From JAJVID01 sp050247435 (GTDB taxonomy: Bacteria; Acidobacteriota; Blastocatellia; RBC074): a stretch of DNA of 64,000 bases. The notes beneath the pieces are model-generated. The model searched no databases. It had not been told where the DNA came from and worked only from the letters and a program-made list of their open reading frames with translations. The translations under genes and the position numbers were made by a program. Within the stretch, counting starts at the first letter, position 1, and each line of letters starts with the position of its first letter. The stretch is taken from contig JBFWUF010000031.1 in NCBI GenBank assembly GCA_050247435.1, positions 43,368-107,367 of the forward strand. Reading direction: 5' to 3'. Of this stretch, positions 16,946 through 26,200 are shown piece by piece.

Positions 16946-17182
16946 TCAGTTCTGCCGCCCCTCGAACAATGGGCGTAGTGTTTTTGCCACGCGCAGGGTT
17001 TCGGCCAGAAAGAAGTTGTCGAGGACCTTGGGCCAAAGTTGCTCGAACGTGCTTTGATCCTTCGGCGGGTGAGCAGCAAAGTGCCTGCGCGCAATCGCTT
17101 TCCAATATCGAGTGATTTCTCTGACCAGCAATTGCAACTCAGCCGGATCAGGAGGTTTTGTTGGTCTGGGCTTTTGGTTCAT
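16946..17182 (-). CDS. Small hypothetical protein
   Basis: A 78-residue basic protein. The start MNQKPRPTKPPD at 17182 has AAAGGAC at good spacing; ATGs at 17188 and 17206 are alternatives. It is helical after a Pro-rich N-terminus (LQLLVREITRYWKAIARRHF). I recognise no family. It lies between the helicase and the MoxR gene in the same direction, 58 nt after the helicase stop. Confidence 0.5.
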   Translation of the reverse strand: MNQKPRPTKPPDPAELQLLVREITRYWKAIARRHFAAHPPKDQSTFEQLWPKVLDNFFLAETLRVAKTLRPLFEGRQN

Positions 17183-17240
17183 CGTCATGTCCTTTCCGAA
17201 AGACACGACTTTGCTGACCGCTCTTCTTTTTGGTCGTAGC

Positions 17241-18924
17241 TCAAGCCCAGTCGAAGCTCATTTGTGCGGTCACCGGCAATAGCGCTTTTACGCTCGAACG
17301 TTTCCGCTTTTCAGTTCGTTCGCGTTCGGCTAATAGCTGATCCCGGACGTTTGTGGTGTGTGGCTGGACTGCTTCTGTGGCCGGGATTGGCTCAGCGGTT
17401 GCGCCTGTTGCGATTGGATTGGGCGTCTCAATCTGGGCATCGGATATCTGCAATTCAGAAATGGAGGCTGAGGCGATTACGCTCGGTTCAACCTGGGAAG
17501 GCGGAATCGGTATCTCGCTGATCGCCTGCGTTGTCGGCTGGAATGCTTCTGCTGAAAGTTCGATTTGAGCCAGGGAATTGTCAGTCGCCAGCCCTTCGAT
17601 GTTCATTGAGGCGTTGAGAATTTCCAGCCGCGCGCGCAGTTCCTGGTATCTGGCCGCGTGTTCCCATCCCTTCGCCAGTTCCGCTTCAACTTTCGCCAAC
17701 TGGTCAGTCAGGCGGCGAAATGACTCGTCAGATTCATCGCGCCGCTTTTCCAGATTCCGCAGGCGTGCATCCATGCTCTGGATGATGCCCGCGTCGCTGT
17801 CCGTCAGATTGAAGACGTAACCGATGTGACTGTCTGTCAGCTTCAGGTAAAGCCTGACTTCTCCGAACAAATCAACACCTGTTCCGCTTATGCTTGTGGG
17901 CCGGTCGGCTGAAGCCTGAAGCTCAAAGCCGCAGTATTCGCCCAGCATCAGCCTGATGGAGCCGGAGGCCGCGGCTCTGCGTTCGACGACGGCAGCAAGC
18001 TGGCGAATCTGATTTCCGGCCAGCTCGCGTTCGTTGTACCGGATCAAGTCTTCTTCGGTGACGCTGCGGCGCAGAGCAATGGAAAACGCCCGCTTGCCTG
18101 CGTCATCACTGACGGGCTGATGCTGGTCGCGCACGGCGATGGCCGTTTCGTGCGCGCGCAAGTCAGCTTCGGCCTCTTTGATTCGATCCGGCAAACTGGT
18201 GAGATCACATCGCAATCGGTTTCGCCCGGCGAACCACGTGGAATACAGCCGTTCGAGCCGGATCACTTCGGCTTCCAATCCGACCTTCTCCAACACAAGC
18301 GGATTGCCGCTGGCGATGGCCTTGATCTGCGAAGCGGTCAGCACGGCCTGATCCACATCCTCGGCGGTGCGCGCCGTCACTTCGCCTTTCATAATTTGTG
18401 CGATGAAGCGGGTCTTGTTTTCGAGGATTTGCCAGGAGTAGGCGTCGAATGAGCCTTCGGTCACATACTGGCAGATGTGGACTTCGGGATAGAGATTGCC
18501 TTGACGCAGAATTCGCCCTTCGCGTTGCTCAATGTCCGCCGGTCGCCAGGGCGCATCCAGATGATGCAGCGCATACAAACGCTCCTGAATGTTCGCTCCA
18601 ACGCCGAGCTTCGCTGTCGAAGCAAGAACGATGCGAATCTCTCCGGCATTGACCTTACGGCTCAGTTCAGCCTGCGCCACTGGTCCATCGTAATCGTGAA
18701 CGAAAGCGATTTCGTTTTCCGGGATTCCTTGTACAAGAAGCTGGCGCTTGATTTCGTGATAAACTGAGAGCCGGGCCTCACGCTCTTCTTTGGTTTCTAT
18801 CACTGGGTCAAGCTGAACGTCGGCGTCGGCGATCTGTCTGCTGGCGGAAATAGGCATGGCGGTATTCCTCAAGGTTACGCGAGTTGTCTGCCGCCTGTTT
18901 ATTTCTTCAGGTGACTTTGCTTCT
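17241..18924 (-). CDS. SNF2-like helicase C-terminal part (downstream half of frameshifted gene)
   Basis: This frame continues the methylase/helicase gene after a one-base frame change near 18910-18925. It has no start codon or ribosome site of its own. It carries the second RecA-like helicase domain: a strand with IRIVLASTAKLGVGANIQERL (motif V region), ADIEQREGRILRQGN (motif VI) and VTEGSFDAYSWQILENKTRF. About 300 further residues follow, including a coiled coil (LRNLEKRRDESDESFRRLTDQ) and a Pro/Ile-rich linker. The joined protein would be close to 1,775 residues, a usual size for these element-borne methylase-helicase fusions. Confidence 0.8.
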
Positions 18925-21900
18925 CGGACAATTCGTATCCACGAAAACCACCTGAGTGCCCTGTGTCTTTTGTGACTCGTGATAGAAGCACACGAGGTTA
19001 TTGACGACCTGACTGATTTTGCCGTCAGAGTCGGCAGGCGCGGTGGAATCAACCAAGCGCGGATCAAGCGCAGCTTTGCGGCCCTCCGTCGTGATTTTGA
19101 GCATGTTGTCCTGTTCGGGACTGACCCAACGCTTGCTGATCGCTTCGGCGCGTTTGGCGAGTGATTGAATGATCCGGTCGAGCGTCAGGCTTTTCGGACT
19201 TTTGATCACCTGCGGGCTGCCGCCGTGAATCTGCGGGCGCGGAAGCTGAAGCTGCTCCGCCGTTTTGACATCCAGCACCTGCCGCCAGATCGCTGCCAGT
19301 TCCGGCAGGTTGGTGAAGCGGTTGAATCTGGTGTGAACGCGAAAGCCGCTGCCATCCGGTTTCATCTCAACCGACTGGCTGGTGTCGGTGAACATCTGCG
19401 CCCAGGCGTCGAAGTGTTGCAGCCCCAGTTCTTCCAGCAGTCCAGGCTGAAGGTACTTCATCATCACGTAGCATTCGGCGATGGAGTTGGAGATCGGCGT
19501 GCCGGTGGCGAAGACGACACGCCCCCCGCTTTCAATCACCAAGCGGACTTTGATGAACATATCGAAGGCGCGTTGCGATTCGGCGTTGGGCATTCCGGCG
19601 ACGCGCGTCATCTTTGTCGGGCAGTACAAATTTTTGAAGTAGTGCGCCTCATCCACGAACAGCGCGTCCACGCCGAGTTCTTCCCAGCAGATGGTGGCTT
19701 CTGAACTGCGCGCAATGGCCGATTGCGTGTTGAGCAGTCTCGCCTCAAGCCGTCGAATGGCGCGTTCGATTTCCTTCACGCTCTTCTTTGTAACTTCATC
19801 CTTGTCGCTCGTCTGAAGCTCTTCCAGATAAGCGCGCAACTGATCCACTTCGCGTTCAATGAAGCGGGCGATGGTTGCCTGACGCACCGGCAGCATCGTG
19901 AAGCTCGAATGCGGAATGAGAATCAAATCCCAGTCGCCGGTGGCGATACGCGACATCAGTTCGCCACGCTGCGCACGGCTGAGGTCGGCTTTGCCCGGCG
20001 CGAGAATTTTCAGATCGGGATAAAGTCGCAGGGCTTCGCGTTGCCATTGCGTTACCAGTAGATGGTTCGGCACGGTGACAAGAGCCTTGCGGGCAAGACC
20101 GAGACGTTTGAGTTCGCGCGCGGCGATGATCGAGAGCGCCGTCTTGCCCGAACCAACGCAATGACCGAGCAGCGTCGCGCGTGATTGCAGAATGCGCCAC
20201 GCGCCGTCTTTCTGATGCGGGCGCGGCTCAAAGCTCCGGCTCATTCCAGGAAACTGCAAGTGCGATCCATCGTAGCGCCGCTCGCGCAGCCCGTTGTACC
20301 GCTCGTTGTAAATCTCCGTTAGCGTCTCCGCACGCTTTGCATCCGTCCACACCCAGCCGGTGAATCGCTGACGGATTTCTGTCAGTTTGGCCTGTGCGCT
20401 CGTCGTTTCCGCATCGTTGATGACCGTCTGCTCTTTTCCATTGACCATAATCAGGTCGTGAACCGTTGGCTGGCGCAGATTCAGCGCGTCATCAATCAAC
20501 TGAATCGCATTGCGTCTTCCTGTCCCCCACGTTTGTGTGGCTTCGACCGATTGCAGGGTGAAATGATCGGCATTGGCGACTGTCCACGCGCCGAGCTGCT
20601 CGTGGTATTGCACCTGCCCTTTGTATCCCGGCAGCAATGCCTGGATGAACTCTGTAATGACCTCAGGTGGAATCCAGCCGGAGCCGGGCCGCGCGGTGAT
20701 CTCTTCCTGCCCCAGTGCTGGCGGCACGACAGATTTGAGCGCCTCGACATTCTTTGCAAAAGTCGAGTTCAATTTCGCAGCGGCTTCTGCTTCGCGCAGT
20801 TTCAAGCGGACATTGCCTGACAGATATTCCTCCGCCGTGACGAAACGCCCGTCGTGTGTTTCGTAAATCAACCCGTCGAGAGCGGCAACGGTTTCTGTGC
20901 GCGACGCTCCACATCTGCCTGCGATGAAGTCGGGATCAACGCGACCGAGTTCATTCAGGCATTGCAACAGCGCATCCTTCGGGCTATCTGCTGTCGTGCT
21001 TTGTCTGCGAGGGCGAATAGTGCGTGTGTGAAAGAACGGAGCTTTGCGCCAGCCGCCGTTCGCACTCGGTTCTTCCAGGGCGCGCAGAAAGGGCAGGATC
21101 GGATTTTTGGTATCAAGGCCGCGAGTCGTGCGCGGATGATTGATCGCGCCGTGGCGACTGCGAACGCGATCATACCGCCAGTTCAATTCGCGTTGTGCCT
21201 CGGCCAGCATCTCATCGTCAGCGTCATCAAGCTGTAACCGAATCACTTGCTTGGCTTGAAGGTATAACTCAAATAATGCGCTGGCTCTGGCGCGAGCGGT
21301 GCTGTTCTGCTGATCCTCAATCAGGTTTTTTTCGCTTTCGTAGCTTTCTTTCGTGAGTTGCGCCTGAGGATTTTGAATTGCAGTGGCCGGTATAGCAGTC
21401 GGAGCAGAAAGCGGATTTGCCGGAAGCTGAGCGATCAACTTTTCACGAAGCGCCTCGGCAAGATCATTGTGCGCGGCAACGACGTCGAGATCGGGGCGCG
21501 CATACATCCCCCGTTCCAGCTTCATTTCGCCCAGCGCCAGATCGGGGTTTGTGGCAAAGAGACGGTTGACCGGCATCTCAGCTTCAGCGCCATGTTCATC
21601 CCACATGCGCAGCATCTCCGTCTCGACCCACACGGGAAGGCTGGTTTCGTCAAGGCTGATGGGCGTCACGCGCTTTCGCAGAATGATGACATCCGTGATC
21701 ACTTCTGTTCCGGCGTTACGTTTGAACGCGTCGCCCGGCAGTCGCGCCACCGCGAGCAGTTCAGCCTGCTGTGCGAGATGACGGCGAGCCGCGCTTTTCT
21801 TTTTATCGAGCGTATAGCGCGAAGTGATGAAGGCGAGAACTCCGCCTGGCTTGAGCAAGGACAGGCTTTTGACGAAGAAGTAATCGTGAACACATTCCCG

Positions 21901-22581
21901 CAATCGCTTGTCTTTGATCGCCGGATCGTGAATCGCGTAATCGCCGAACGGCACATTCGAGATGATCAGATCGAAGTAATCCCTCGGCAGTTGCGCCGTT
22001 TCCAATCCACAGGCAAAGACGCGCGTTGCGGGATAGAGCCGTTCCAGTATTCGCGCCGTGATTGAATCAAGCTCGACCGCAGCACGTTCTGTGTCAATCG
22101 CCAGCGACGCGGGCATCGCGCCGAGAAAATGTCCAACGCCCGCCGACGGTTCCAGCACACGGAGCTTTCCCCACGCCGCCAACCCAATATGCTCAATTGC
22201 TGCGTAGATGGCGCGGATGACATCCAGTCGCGTGTAATGGGCATTGAGCGTGCTGGCACGCAGCGATTCGGTTTCTTTTTCTGTCAGCAATCCCTTGAGT
22301 TCATCGCACGGCTCAGCCCACGAATACGCGCCGCGTGGGAAGGCTCGGTTGAGAACTTCGGTATCGCCCCAGCCGGAATAATGCGAAAGGATGCGTTGTT
22401 CATTACCGGCGAGCGCGCCTGCCGGACGATTTTCGGCTTCGAGATGTTTGAGCAGTCTGATGGCCGCGACATTGTGCGCAAAGCGACTGGCTGCTCCTCC
22501 AAGTAAAACCAGCGTTTCGTCAGGCGCGAATGAAAAATCGGCAGCGGGTGCAGTTGCAGAGAAGATATTCGTAGCAGTCAT
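18907..22581 (-). CDS. N6-adenine methylase/SNF2-like helicase fusion, upstream part
   Basis: A 1,224-residue frame that ends at a TGA at 18909, just after the helicase strand TQVVFVDTNC. Residues 100-330 form an N6-adenine methylase: motif I LEPSAGVGHFLG at 143-154 and motif IV NVPFGDY at 209-215, where the canonical form is NPPF/NPPY. Residues 790 onward form a superfamily 2 helicase with GSGKT near 811, DEAH in LFVDEAHYF near 977 and ATGTPISNS. Such giant proteins are common on conjugative elements and plasmids. They are thought to protect or remodel element DNA, but their function is unproven. The C-terminal helicase half lies in another frame at 17241-18924. The gene is divergent from the XRE trio. 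Confidence 0.88.
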   Translation of the reverse strand: MTATNIFSATAPAADFSFAPDETLVLLGGAASRFAHNVAAIRLLKHLEAENRPAGALAGNEQRILSHYSGWGDTEVLNRAFPRGAYSWAEPCDELKGLLTEKETESLRASTLNAHYTRLDVIRAIYAAIEHIGLAAWGKLRVLEPSAGVGHFLGAMPASLAIDTERAAVELDSITARILERLYPATRVFACGLETAQLPRDYFDLIISNVPFGDYAIHDPAIKDKRLRECVHDYFFVKSLSLLKPGGVLAFITSRYTLDKKKSAARRHLAQQAELLAVARLPGDAFKRNAGTEVITDVIILRKRVTPISLDETSLPVWVETEMLRMWDEHGAEAEMPVNRLFATNPDLALGEMKLERGMYARPDLDVVAAHNDLAEALREKLIAQLPANPLSAPTAIPATAIQNPQAQLTKESYESEKNLIEDQQNSTARARASALFELYLQAKQVIRLQLDDADDEMLAEAQRELNWRYDRVRSRHGAINHPRTTRGLDTKNPILPFLRALEEPSANGGWRKAPFFHTRTIRPRRQSTTADSPKDALLQCLNELGRVDPDFIAGRCGASRTETVAALDGLIYETHDGRFVTAEEYLSGNVRLKLREAEAAAKLNSTFAKNVEALKSVVPPALGQEEITARPGSGWIPPEVITEFIQALLPGYKGQVQYHEQLGAWTVANADHFTLQSVEATQTWGTGRRNAIQLIDDALNLRQPTVHDLIMVNGKEQTVINDAETTSAQAKLTEIRQRFTGWVWTDAKRAETLTEIYNERYNGLRERRYDGSHLQFPGMSRSFEPRPHQKDGAWRILQSRATLLGHCVGSGKTALSIIAARELKRLGLARKALVTVPNHLLVTQWQREALRLYPDLKILAPGKADLSRAQRGELMSRIATGDWDLILIPHSSFTMLPVRQATIARFIEREVDQLRAYLEELQTSDKDEVTKKSVKEIERAIRRLEARLLNTQSAIARSSEATICWEELGVDALFVDEAHYFKNLYCPTKMTRVAGMPNAESQRAFDMFIKVRLVIESGGRVVFATGTPISNSIAECYVMMKYLQPGLLEELGLQHFDAWAQMFTDTSQSVEMKPDGSGFRVHTRFNRFTNLPELAAIWRQVLDVKTAEQLQLPRPQIHGGSPQVIKSPKSLTLDRIIQSLAKRAEAISKRWVSPEQDNMLKITTEGRKAALDPRLVDSTAPADSDGKISQVVNNLVCFYHESQKTQGTQVVFVDTNCPRSKVT

Positions 22582-22708
22582 AACTGTTTCCCAATCAGTG
22601 GTGAATGTGCTTTCGCCCAGCCGGGATCTTCACAGCGTGACGAATACCTGCTCTGCCCACCGCGCGATTATTGATGGCATGAGGCGGCAGCCCGGAAAAT
22701 CACTTAGC

Positions 22709-22738
22709 GTTGAGTATCAACTCAACATTTGCTACACT
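22709..22738 (+). promoter_or_regulatory. XRE trio promoter with overlapping operator
   Basis: A sigma70-like promoter reads TTGAGT at 22710-22715, a 17-bp spacer, and TACACT at 22733-22738, with the XRE start 23 nt downstream. The inverted repeat GTTGAGT-ATCA-ACTCAAC (22709-22726) covers the -35 box. Repressor bound there would block polymerase, so the trio is probably autoregulated by the XRE protein. Confidence 0.7.
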
Positions 22739-22760
22739 TCAGACCGAAGCGGAGAGAAAT

Positions 22761-23102
22761 ATGGACAAGACATTCGGGCAAAAACTACAGGAATTGCGGC
22801 GTTCTGCGGGGCTGAGCCAGCGCGACCTGGCCGAGCAGGTTGGCGTGGATTTCTCCTACATCAGCAAAGTGGAAAATGACAGGCTGCCGCCACCAGCGGC
22901 AGATACGATTGTCAAAATTTGCGGGGTACTGAGTGTCCCTGCGGATGAGTTGTTGGCGCTAACGGGAAAGGTTCCGACCAATGTCAGGGAGATGTTGACC
23001 AGCCCTTCGGCCCGGCAATTCATGCGGCAGGCGCAGGAAATGAATCTGACGGATCAGGAGTGGCAAACGCTGGTGAAACGATTAAAACGGCTGCGTAGTT
23101 GA
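22761..23102 (+). CDS. XRE-family transcriptional regulator
   Basis: A 113-residue regulator. The start MDKTFGQKLQEL at 22761 is chosen because CGGAGAG lies just upstream. The HTH_3 domain occupies residues 5-62 (LRRSAGLSQRDLAEQVGVDF, then YISKVENDRLPPPAADTI), and a helical tail follows (FMRQAQEMNLTDQEWQTLVKRLKRL). It is the first gene of a three-gene plus-strand string placed between two minus-strand operons of the element. Its own promoter contains a palindrome, which suggests autorepression. HTH-metallopeptidase pairings are often release switches, and a metallopeptidase lies two genes downstream. Confidence 0.88.
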   Translation: MDKTFGQKLQELRRSAGLSQRDLAEQVGVDFSYISKVENDRLPPPAADTIVKICGVLSVPADELLALTGKVPTNVREMLTSPSARQFMRQAQEMNLTDQEWQTLVKRLKRLRS

Positions 23103-23163
23103 GCCGTGGCCTGGAGATTGCCTTTAGGCATTGAGAGAAAGAATTGGGAAAGGAGACAACATC

Positions 23164-23616
23164 ATGAGCGTACAATGGGTGGCAGTTCAAAGTTTTCAGC
23201 ACAGCCAGGATTTACTGACGGCGATCAATGCGCTCTCAATCCATCTCAAGCTGGCGCAGGCGGGAATCATGGATACGGCGCGGCAGGTGCGGGCAGAGGA
23301 AGCACGGTACACGCTGCGCTCATTTCTGGCAGAACTGGAACCAATCATCACCGAAGTCGAAGGTGCTGCGGCCAGTCCCGTTTTCGGAGCTGATCCGCGA
23401 CTTCGCGAGCTGGCCCGCAGCTTTGCGACGGCGCGGCGCAGTCCTCAGTGGTTTCACTCCGCGCTTTTCCGCGAGACCTTCAGTCGCGTTCGTCAGTTGC
23501 TCGACTCCCACAAACCGGAAGATCGGGAACCGCTGCTGGAATGCCTGAATGAGTTGCGCGTGCTGATCGAAGAGCACATTCACACGGATACCGAACAAGT
23601 GCTGGGAGAATTCTAA
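23164..23616 (+). CDS. Hypothetical helical protein of the XRE/metallopeptidase trio
   Basis: A 150-residue protein starting at 23164 behind AAAGGAG. It is predicted to be all helical (LTAINALSIHLKLAQAGIMDTARQVRAEE; LARSFATARRS; FSRVRQLLDSH) with no membrane segment or catalytic motif that I recognise. It stands 61 nt after the XRE gene and 2 nt before the metallopeptidase, so it is clearly part of one operon. It may be an adaptor, substrate or antitoxin for the peptidase; this is inference from position only. Confidence 0.6.
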   Translation: MSVQWVAVQSFQHSQDLLTAINALSIHLKLAQAGIMDTARQVRAEEARYTLRSFLAELEPIITEVEGAAASPVFGADPRLRELARSFATARRSPQWFHSALFRETFSRVRQLLDSHKPEDREPLLECLNELRVLIEEHIHTDTEQVLGEF

Positions 23617-23618
23617 AG

Positions 23619-24740
23619 TTGCGCGAGTTATTACGTCATAACAATCAGGACATGCTGCGCGACCTCGAACGAATGCGGGAGCCGGTGCAACAGGCAGCAG
23701 GTTCTTTGCCGCAGGAAATGCAGAGTTTTTATGACTGGCTGATCGTTCGCCTCGACACGTTCAATCAGCTCATCGAAGAAAACCTCCGCGATCTCGATCG
23801 GCAGCAGGATAGCATTCTGCCCGACATCCTGAGCAACACACAGGTGGTCACGAGATACCTGCAACTCTTCAATCGTTTTCTCATCAGCCCGGTCATCCGC
23901 GTTCAGCCGTCCGACCGTTTGTGCCTGAAGCTTCTTTCATGGCTGCACGCGGTTCATCCGAAGACCAGCAGCATCCCGGTGGCGATGAGCGACGGAGACT
24001 TCGCTTCGTGGCCAGATCCGCGTTTTCCGACCATCTATTTCATGCCGCCGTCGGCGCAGCGCCGATTGCTTTACCTGCCGCTTTTCTTTCACGAATTCGG
24101 CCATCTGCTTTACGCCTGTCATAAACAGGAAATGGAAGACCTGATCACCGACCTGCAGAAGCAGATCGCCGACTTTCTTGGGCCGACTGAAGTGGAACAG
24201 CGGAATGCTATTGTGGAAACGTGGTTTGAATGGACGCAGGAGATTTTCTGCGATGCAGTCGGCTTTGTGATTGGTGGACCGGCCTATGCTTATTCCTTCT
24301 CGATGTACTTCAGAATGCGAAGCCGCGAGGAATACCACGTCAGGCTTGATGACCTGATTGGACGCACACATCCGGTTACGTGGCTGCGCATTCGTCTGAT
24401 CACTGACCGGGCGCGGCGGATGGGGCTTGTTGAAGTGGCGCAGGCTCTGGAAGATGCGTGGCAGACGATTGCTGCCGGGATGGGCGTGAGCGAGGACTAT
24501 TCCGGCTTTTTTGAGCCGAAGTTTCTGCCGGCGATCCAGCAGACCATAGACGATATGCTGACAGAAGCCGCTCCCCACCAGTTTACCGATGTGGCAGTGA
24601 ACGCTTCTGCCCCTGCACCACTAGCCGAATCGCCTGCGCATCTGGTGAATCAGGCCTGGGACAGATTCTTTAACAATGCGGATGATTATGCTGACTGGGA
24701 GGCTGCTGCCATCAAAGACTGGTTAGCCTTCACTGGCTGA
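23619..24740 (+). CDS. HEFGH zinc metallopeptidase-like protein
   Basis: A 373-residue protein with a TTG start directly after the previous stop. Residues about 158-162 read HEFGH inside LPLFFHEFGHLLY, a gluzincin-type zinc motif. The likely third ligand is Glu in WTQEIFCDAVGF, about 45 residues later. Just before the motif is YFMPPSAQRRLLYLP. The N-terminal 100 residues are helical. I recognise no named peptidase family; it is not ImmA/IrrE by length or surrounding motifs. Its 3' end overlaps the convergent primase gene by 55 nt. It probably cleaves an intracellular target under control of the XRE protein. Confidence 0.75.
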   Translation: MRELLRHNNQDMLRDLERMREPVQQAAGSLPQEMQSFYDWLIVRLDTFNQLIEENLRDLDRQQDSILPDILSNTQVVTRYLQLFNRFLISPVIRVQPSDRLCLKLLSWLHAVHPKTSSIPVAMSDGDFASWPDPRFPTIYFMPPSAQRRLLYLPLFFHEFGHLLYACHKQEMEDLITDLQKQIADFLGPTEVEQRNAIVETWFEWTQEIFCDAVGFVIGGPAYAYSFSMYFRMRSREEYHVRLDDLIGRTHPVTWLRIRLITDRARRMGLVEVAQALEDAWQTIAAGMGVSEDYSGFFEPKFLPAIQQTIDDMLTEAAPHQFTDVAVNASAPAPLAESPAHLVNQAWDRFFNNADDYADWEAAAIKDWLAFTG

Positions 24741-25633
24741 ACATTTACGAAGACCTCGGCGATGCGCTTCCTGATAAAGTCCTGCGCCTGCTTCCGGCCA
24801 AGCTGTCTTAACACATCGTTCCAATCTTTGCCGATGGGTGGTCGCAGTCGCAATAGGTGCGGAGTATCAGCAGAGAGTGCTTCGACCAACCGCCCGGCGA
24901 CGTCGTCACCGGCAGCGTCCGCATCGGTAGCAATCAACACCTGCTTGCCGACGATTGCTTCCAGCAGCCAGTCAGGCCAGCTTGTTCCCATCATCGCCAC
25001 AGCCGGCAGATGACAAAACGCCAGCGAAAGCCCATCCATCGGGCCTTCCACGACAGCAATGACTCTCGACTTCAAAGCTCCCGGTGTTGAGAAAACTCCA
25101 AGGCTTTTGGTTCCGCCAGTCATTGTTTTCAACGCATTCCGCTCGCTGATGAATCGTCCACTCACAGCGACAAGTGTTCCATCCTGATCGCGGATTGGAA
25201 AAAGCACCGCTGGTCGCCGATACCAGCGTGGCGAATAGCGCGCCCCGGCAAACCGCGCCAGCGCCAATGGAACCCCACGTTGCTGAAGGTAAGCAGCACC
25301 GGGAGAATCGGACAGATTGGCAGACTTCTCCCAGGCTTTTTTCCAATCAAAACTGTTTTCAGGAAATCTGCTGGCATTGCGATACAGACCAATCAGCGTG
25401 GCGAGTTGCATTGCCCGGCTCTGTGTGATCGCGCTGAACTCGTTCAGCAGACCTCGCTCGCCACAGCGATGACAAATCCACCTGCCTGTTTGCACATTCA
25501 GACTCAGCGAACGATGCGCGGCGTCGCGTGGCTTGTCGGCTCCACAAAAGGGACACAGAAAACGCCGCTGGCTTCGACCGGTGCGAGAGCGTGGGTCACA
25601 CAGTTCAAGCTCTACCAGAGTCAGGGCATTCAT
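24686..25633 (-). CDS. Primase-like protein (CHC2 zinc finger plus Toprim)
   Basis: A 315-residue protein, last gene of the minus-strand transfer operon, starting at 25633 behind GAGGAG. A zinc ribbon at 27-57 (CPFC, then WICHRCG) is followed by a Toprim domain with VVEGPMDG and the DxD-type IATDADAAGDD. It is shorter than DnaG and lacks the C-terminal helicase-binding domain, as is usual for mobile-element primases. It would prime complementary strand synthesis after transfer. It overlaps the upstream gene by 4 nt (ATGA). Confidence 0.83.
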   Translation of the reverse strand: MNALTLVELELCDPRSRTGRSQRRFLCPFCGADKPRDAAHRSLSLNVQTGRWICHRCGERGLLNEFSAITQSRAMQLATLIGLYRNASRFPENSFDWKKAWEKSANLSDSPGAAYLQQRGVPLALARFAGARYSPRWYRRPAVLFPIRDQDGTLVAVSGRFISERNALKTMTGGTKSLGVFSTPGALKSRVIAVVEGPMDGLSLAFCHLPAVAMMGTSWPDWLLEAIVGKQVLIATDADAAGDDVAGRLVEALSADTPHLLRLRPPIGKDWNDVLRQLGRKQAQDFIRKRIAEVFVNVQPVKANQSLMAAASQSA

Positions 25634-26190
25634 CGTGAAGCTCCTCTTTCATTTTGCTGATTGAAAACCCGCGACGGCATTTCCTGCATCATCAGCGCGG
25701 CCAGTTGGTCTGGTTTTGGAATCGCTGGCAACCTGCTGATCACATCATCCTCAATCGCTTTGCCCTTCCAGCTTCGCAGCCATTCAGGCGCAAGAACGAT
25801 GAAGAATGACGACGCATATTGCCGCCGCGGCCCCGTGGGCAGCGCCCAGATGGCGCAGGTTTGTTCATTCACTCGTGTGTAGAAATAGTAATAGTTCTTC
25901 GTCCGCGCCTGCCTGCCATCACTGCCATAATCCGGCGAGGGCTTCGTGCGCCAGAGCAGTTCGTTAATTTCGGTGAAAGTGGCGGGAAATCGCCCTGTTC
26001 TGGTGTGGTAAAGGCGCAAGTCACTCGTGAGCTTTTCAAGCTGCGGCTGCGGCATATTCATCTGCCAGTCGCGGAACAACGAATAGACGTGCCAGCCGTA
26101 ACTGCCAACGGCCAGCATTCCGGCCAACGCCAGCATCAGCCAAGTGATTTTCAGCTTACTGAAACCCGCTCGTGTCTTCGTTTTCCTCAT
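25630..26190 (-). CDS. Hypothetical membrane-anchored protein of the transfer operon
   Basis: A 186-residue protein starting MRKTKTRAGF at 26190 (GAGG upstream). One membrane segment lies at about 15-35 (LMLALAGMLAVGSYGWHV). The external part contains DLRLYHTRTGRFPATFTEINELL, a Tyr-rich strand (KNYYYFYTRVNEQTCAIWALP) and WLRSWKGKAIED. The segment GRFPATFTEINELL recalls the region after the helix in pseudopilins, but the N-terminal prepilin cleavage signal is absent. It stands 10 nt after the coupling protein gene and overlaps the primase by 4 nt. Confidence 0.5.
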   Translation of the reverse strand: MRKTKTRAGFSKLKITWLMLALAGMLAVGSYGWHVYSLFRDWQMNMPQPQLEKLTSDLRLYHTRTGRFPATFTEINELLWRTKPSPDYGSDGRQARTKNYYYFYTRVNEQTCAIWALPTGPRRQYASSFFIVLAPEWLRSWKGKAIEDDVISRLPAIPKPDQLAALMMQEMPSRVFNQQNERGASR

Positions 26191-26200
26191 CCTTTCAACC

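Noticed and set aside
17241..19067. A separate gene starting at an ATG at 19067
   Set aside because: The first 45 or so residues from that ATG overlap the true helicase frame and look like nonsense; the frame is the continuation of the upstream gene after a frame change.
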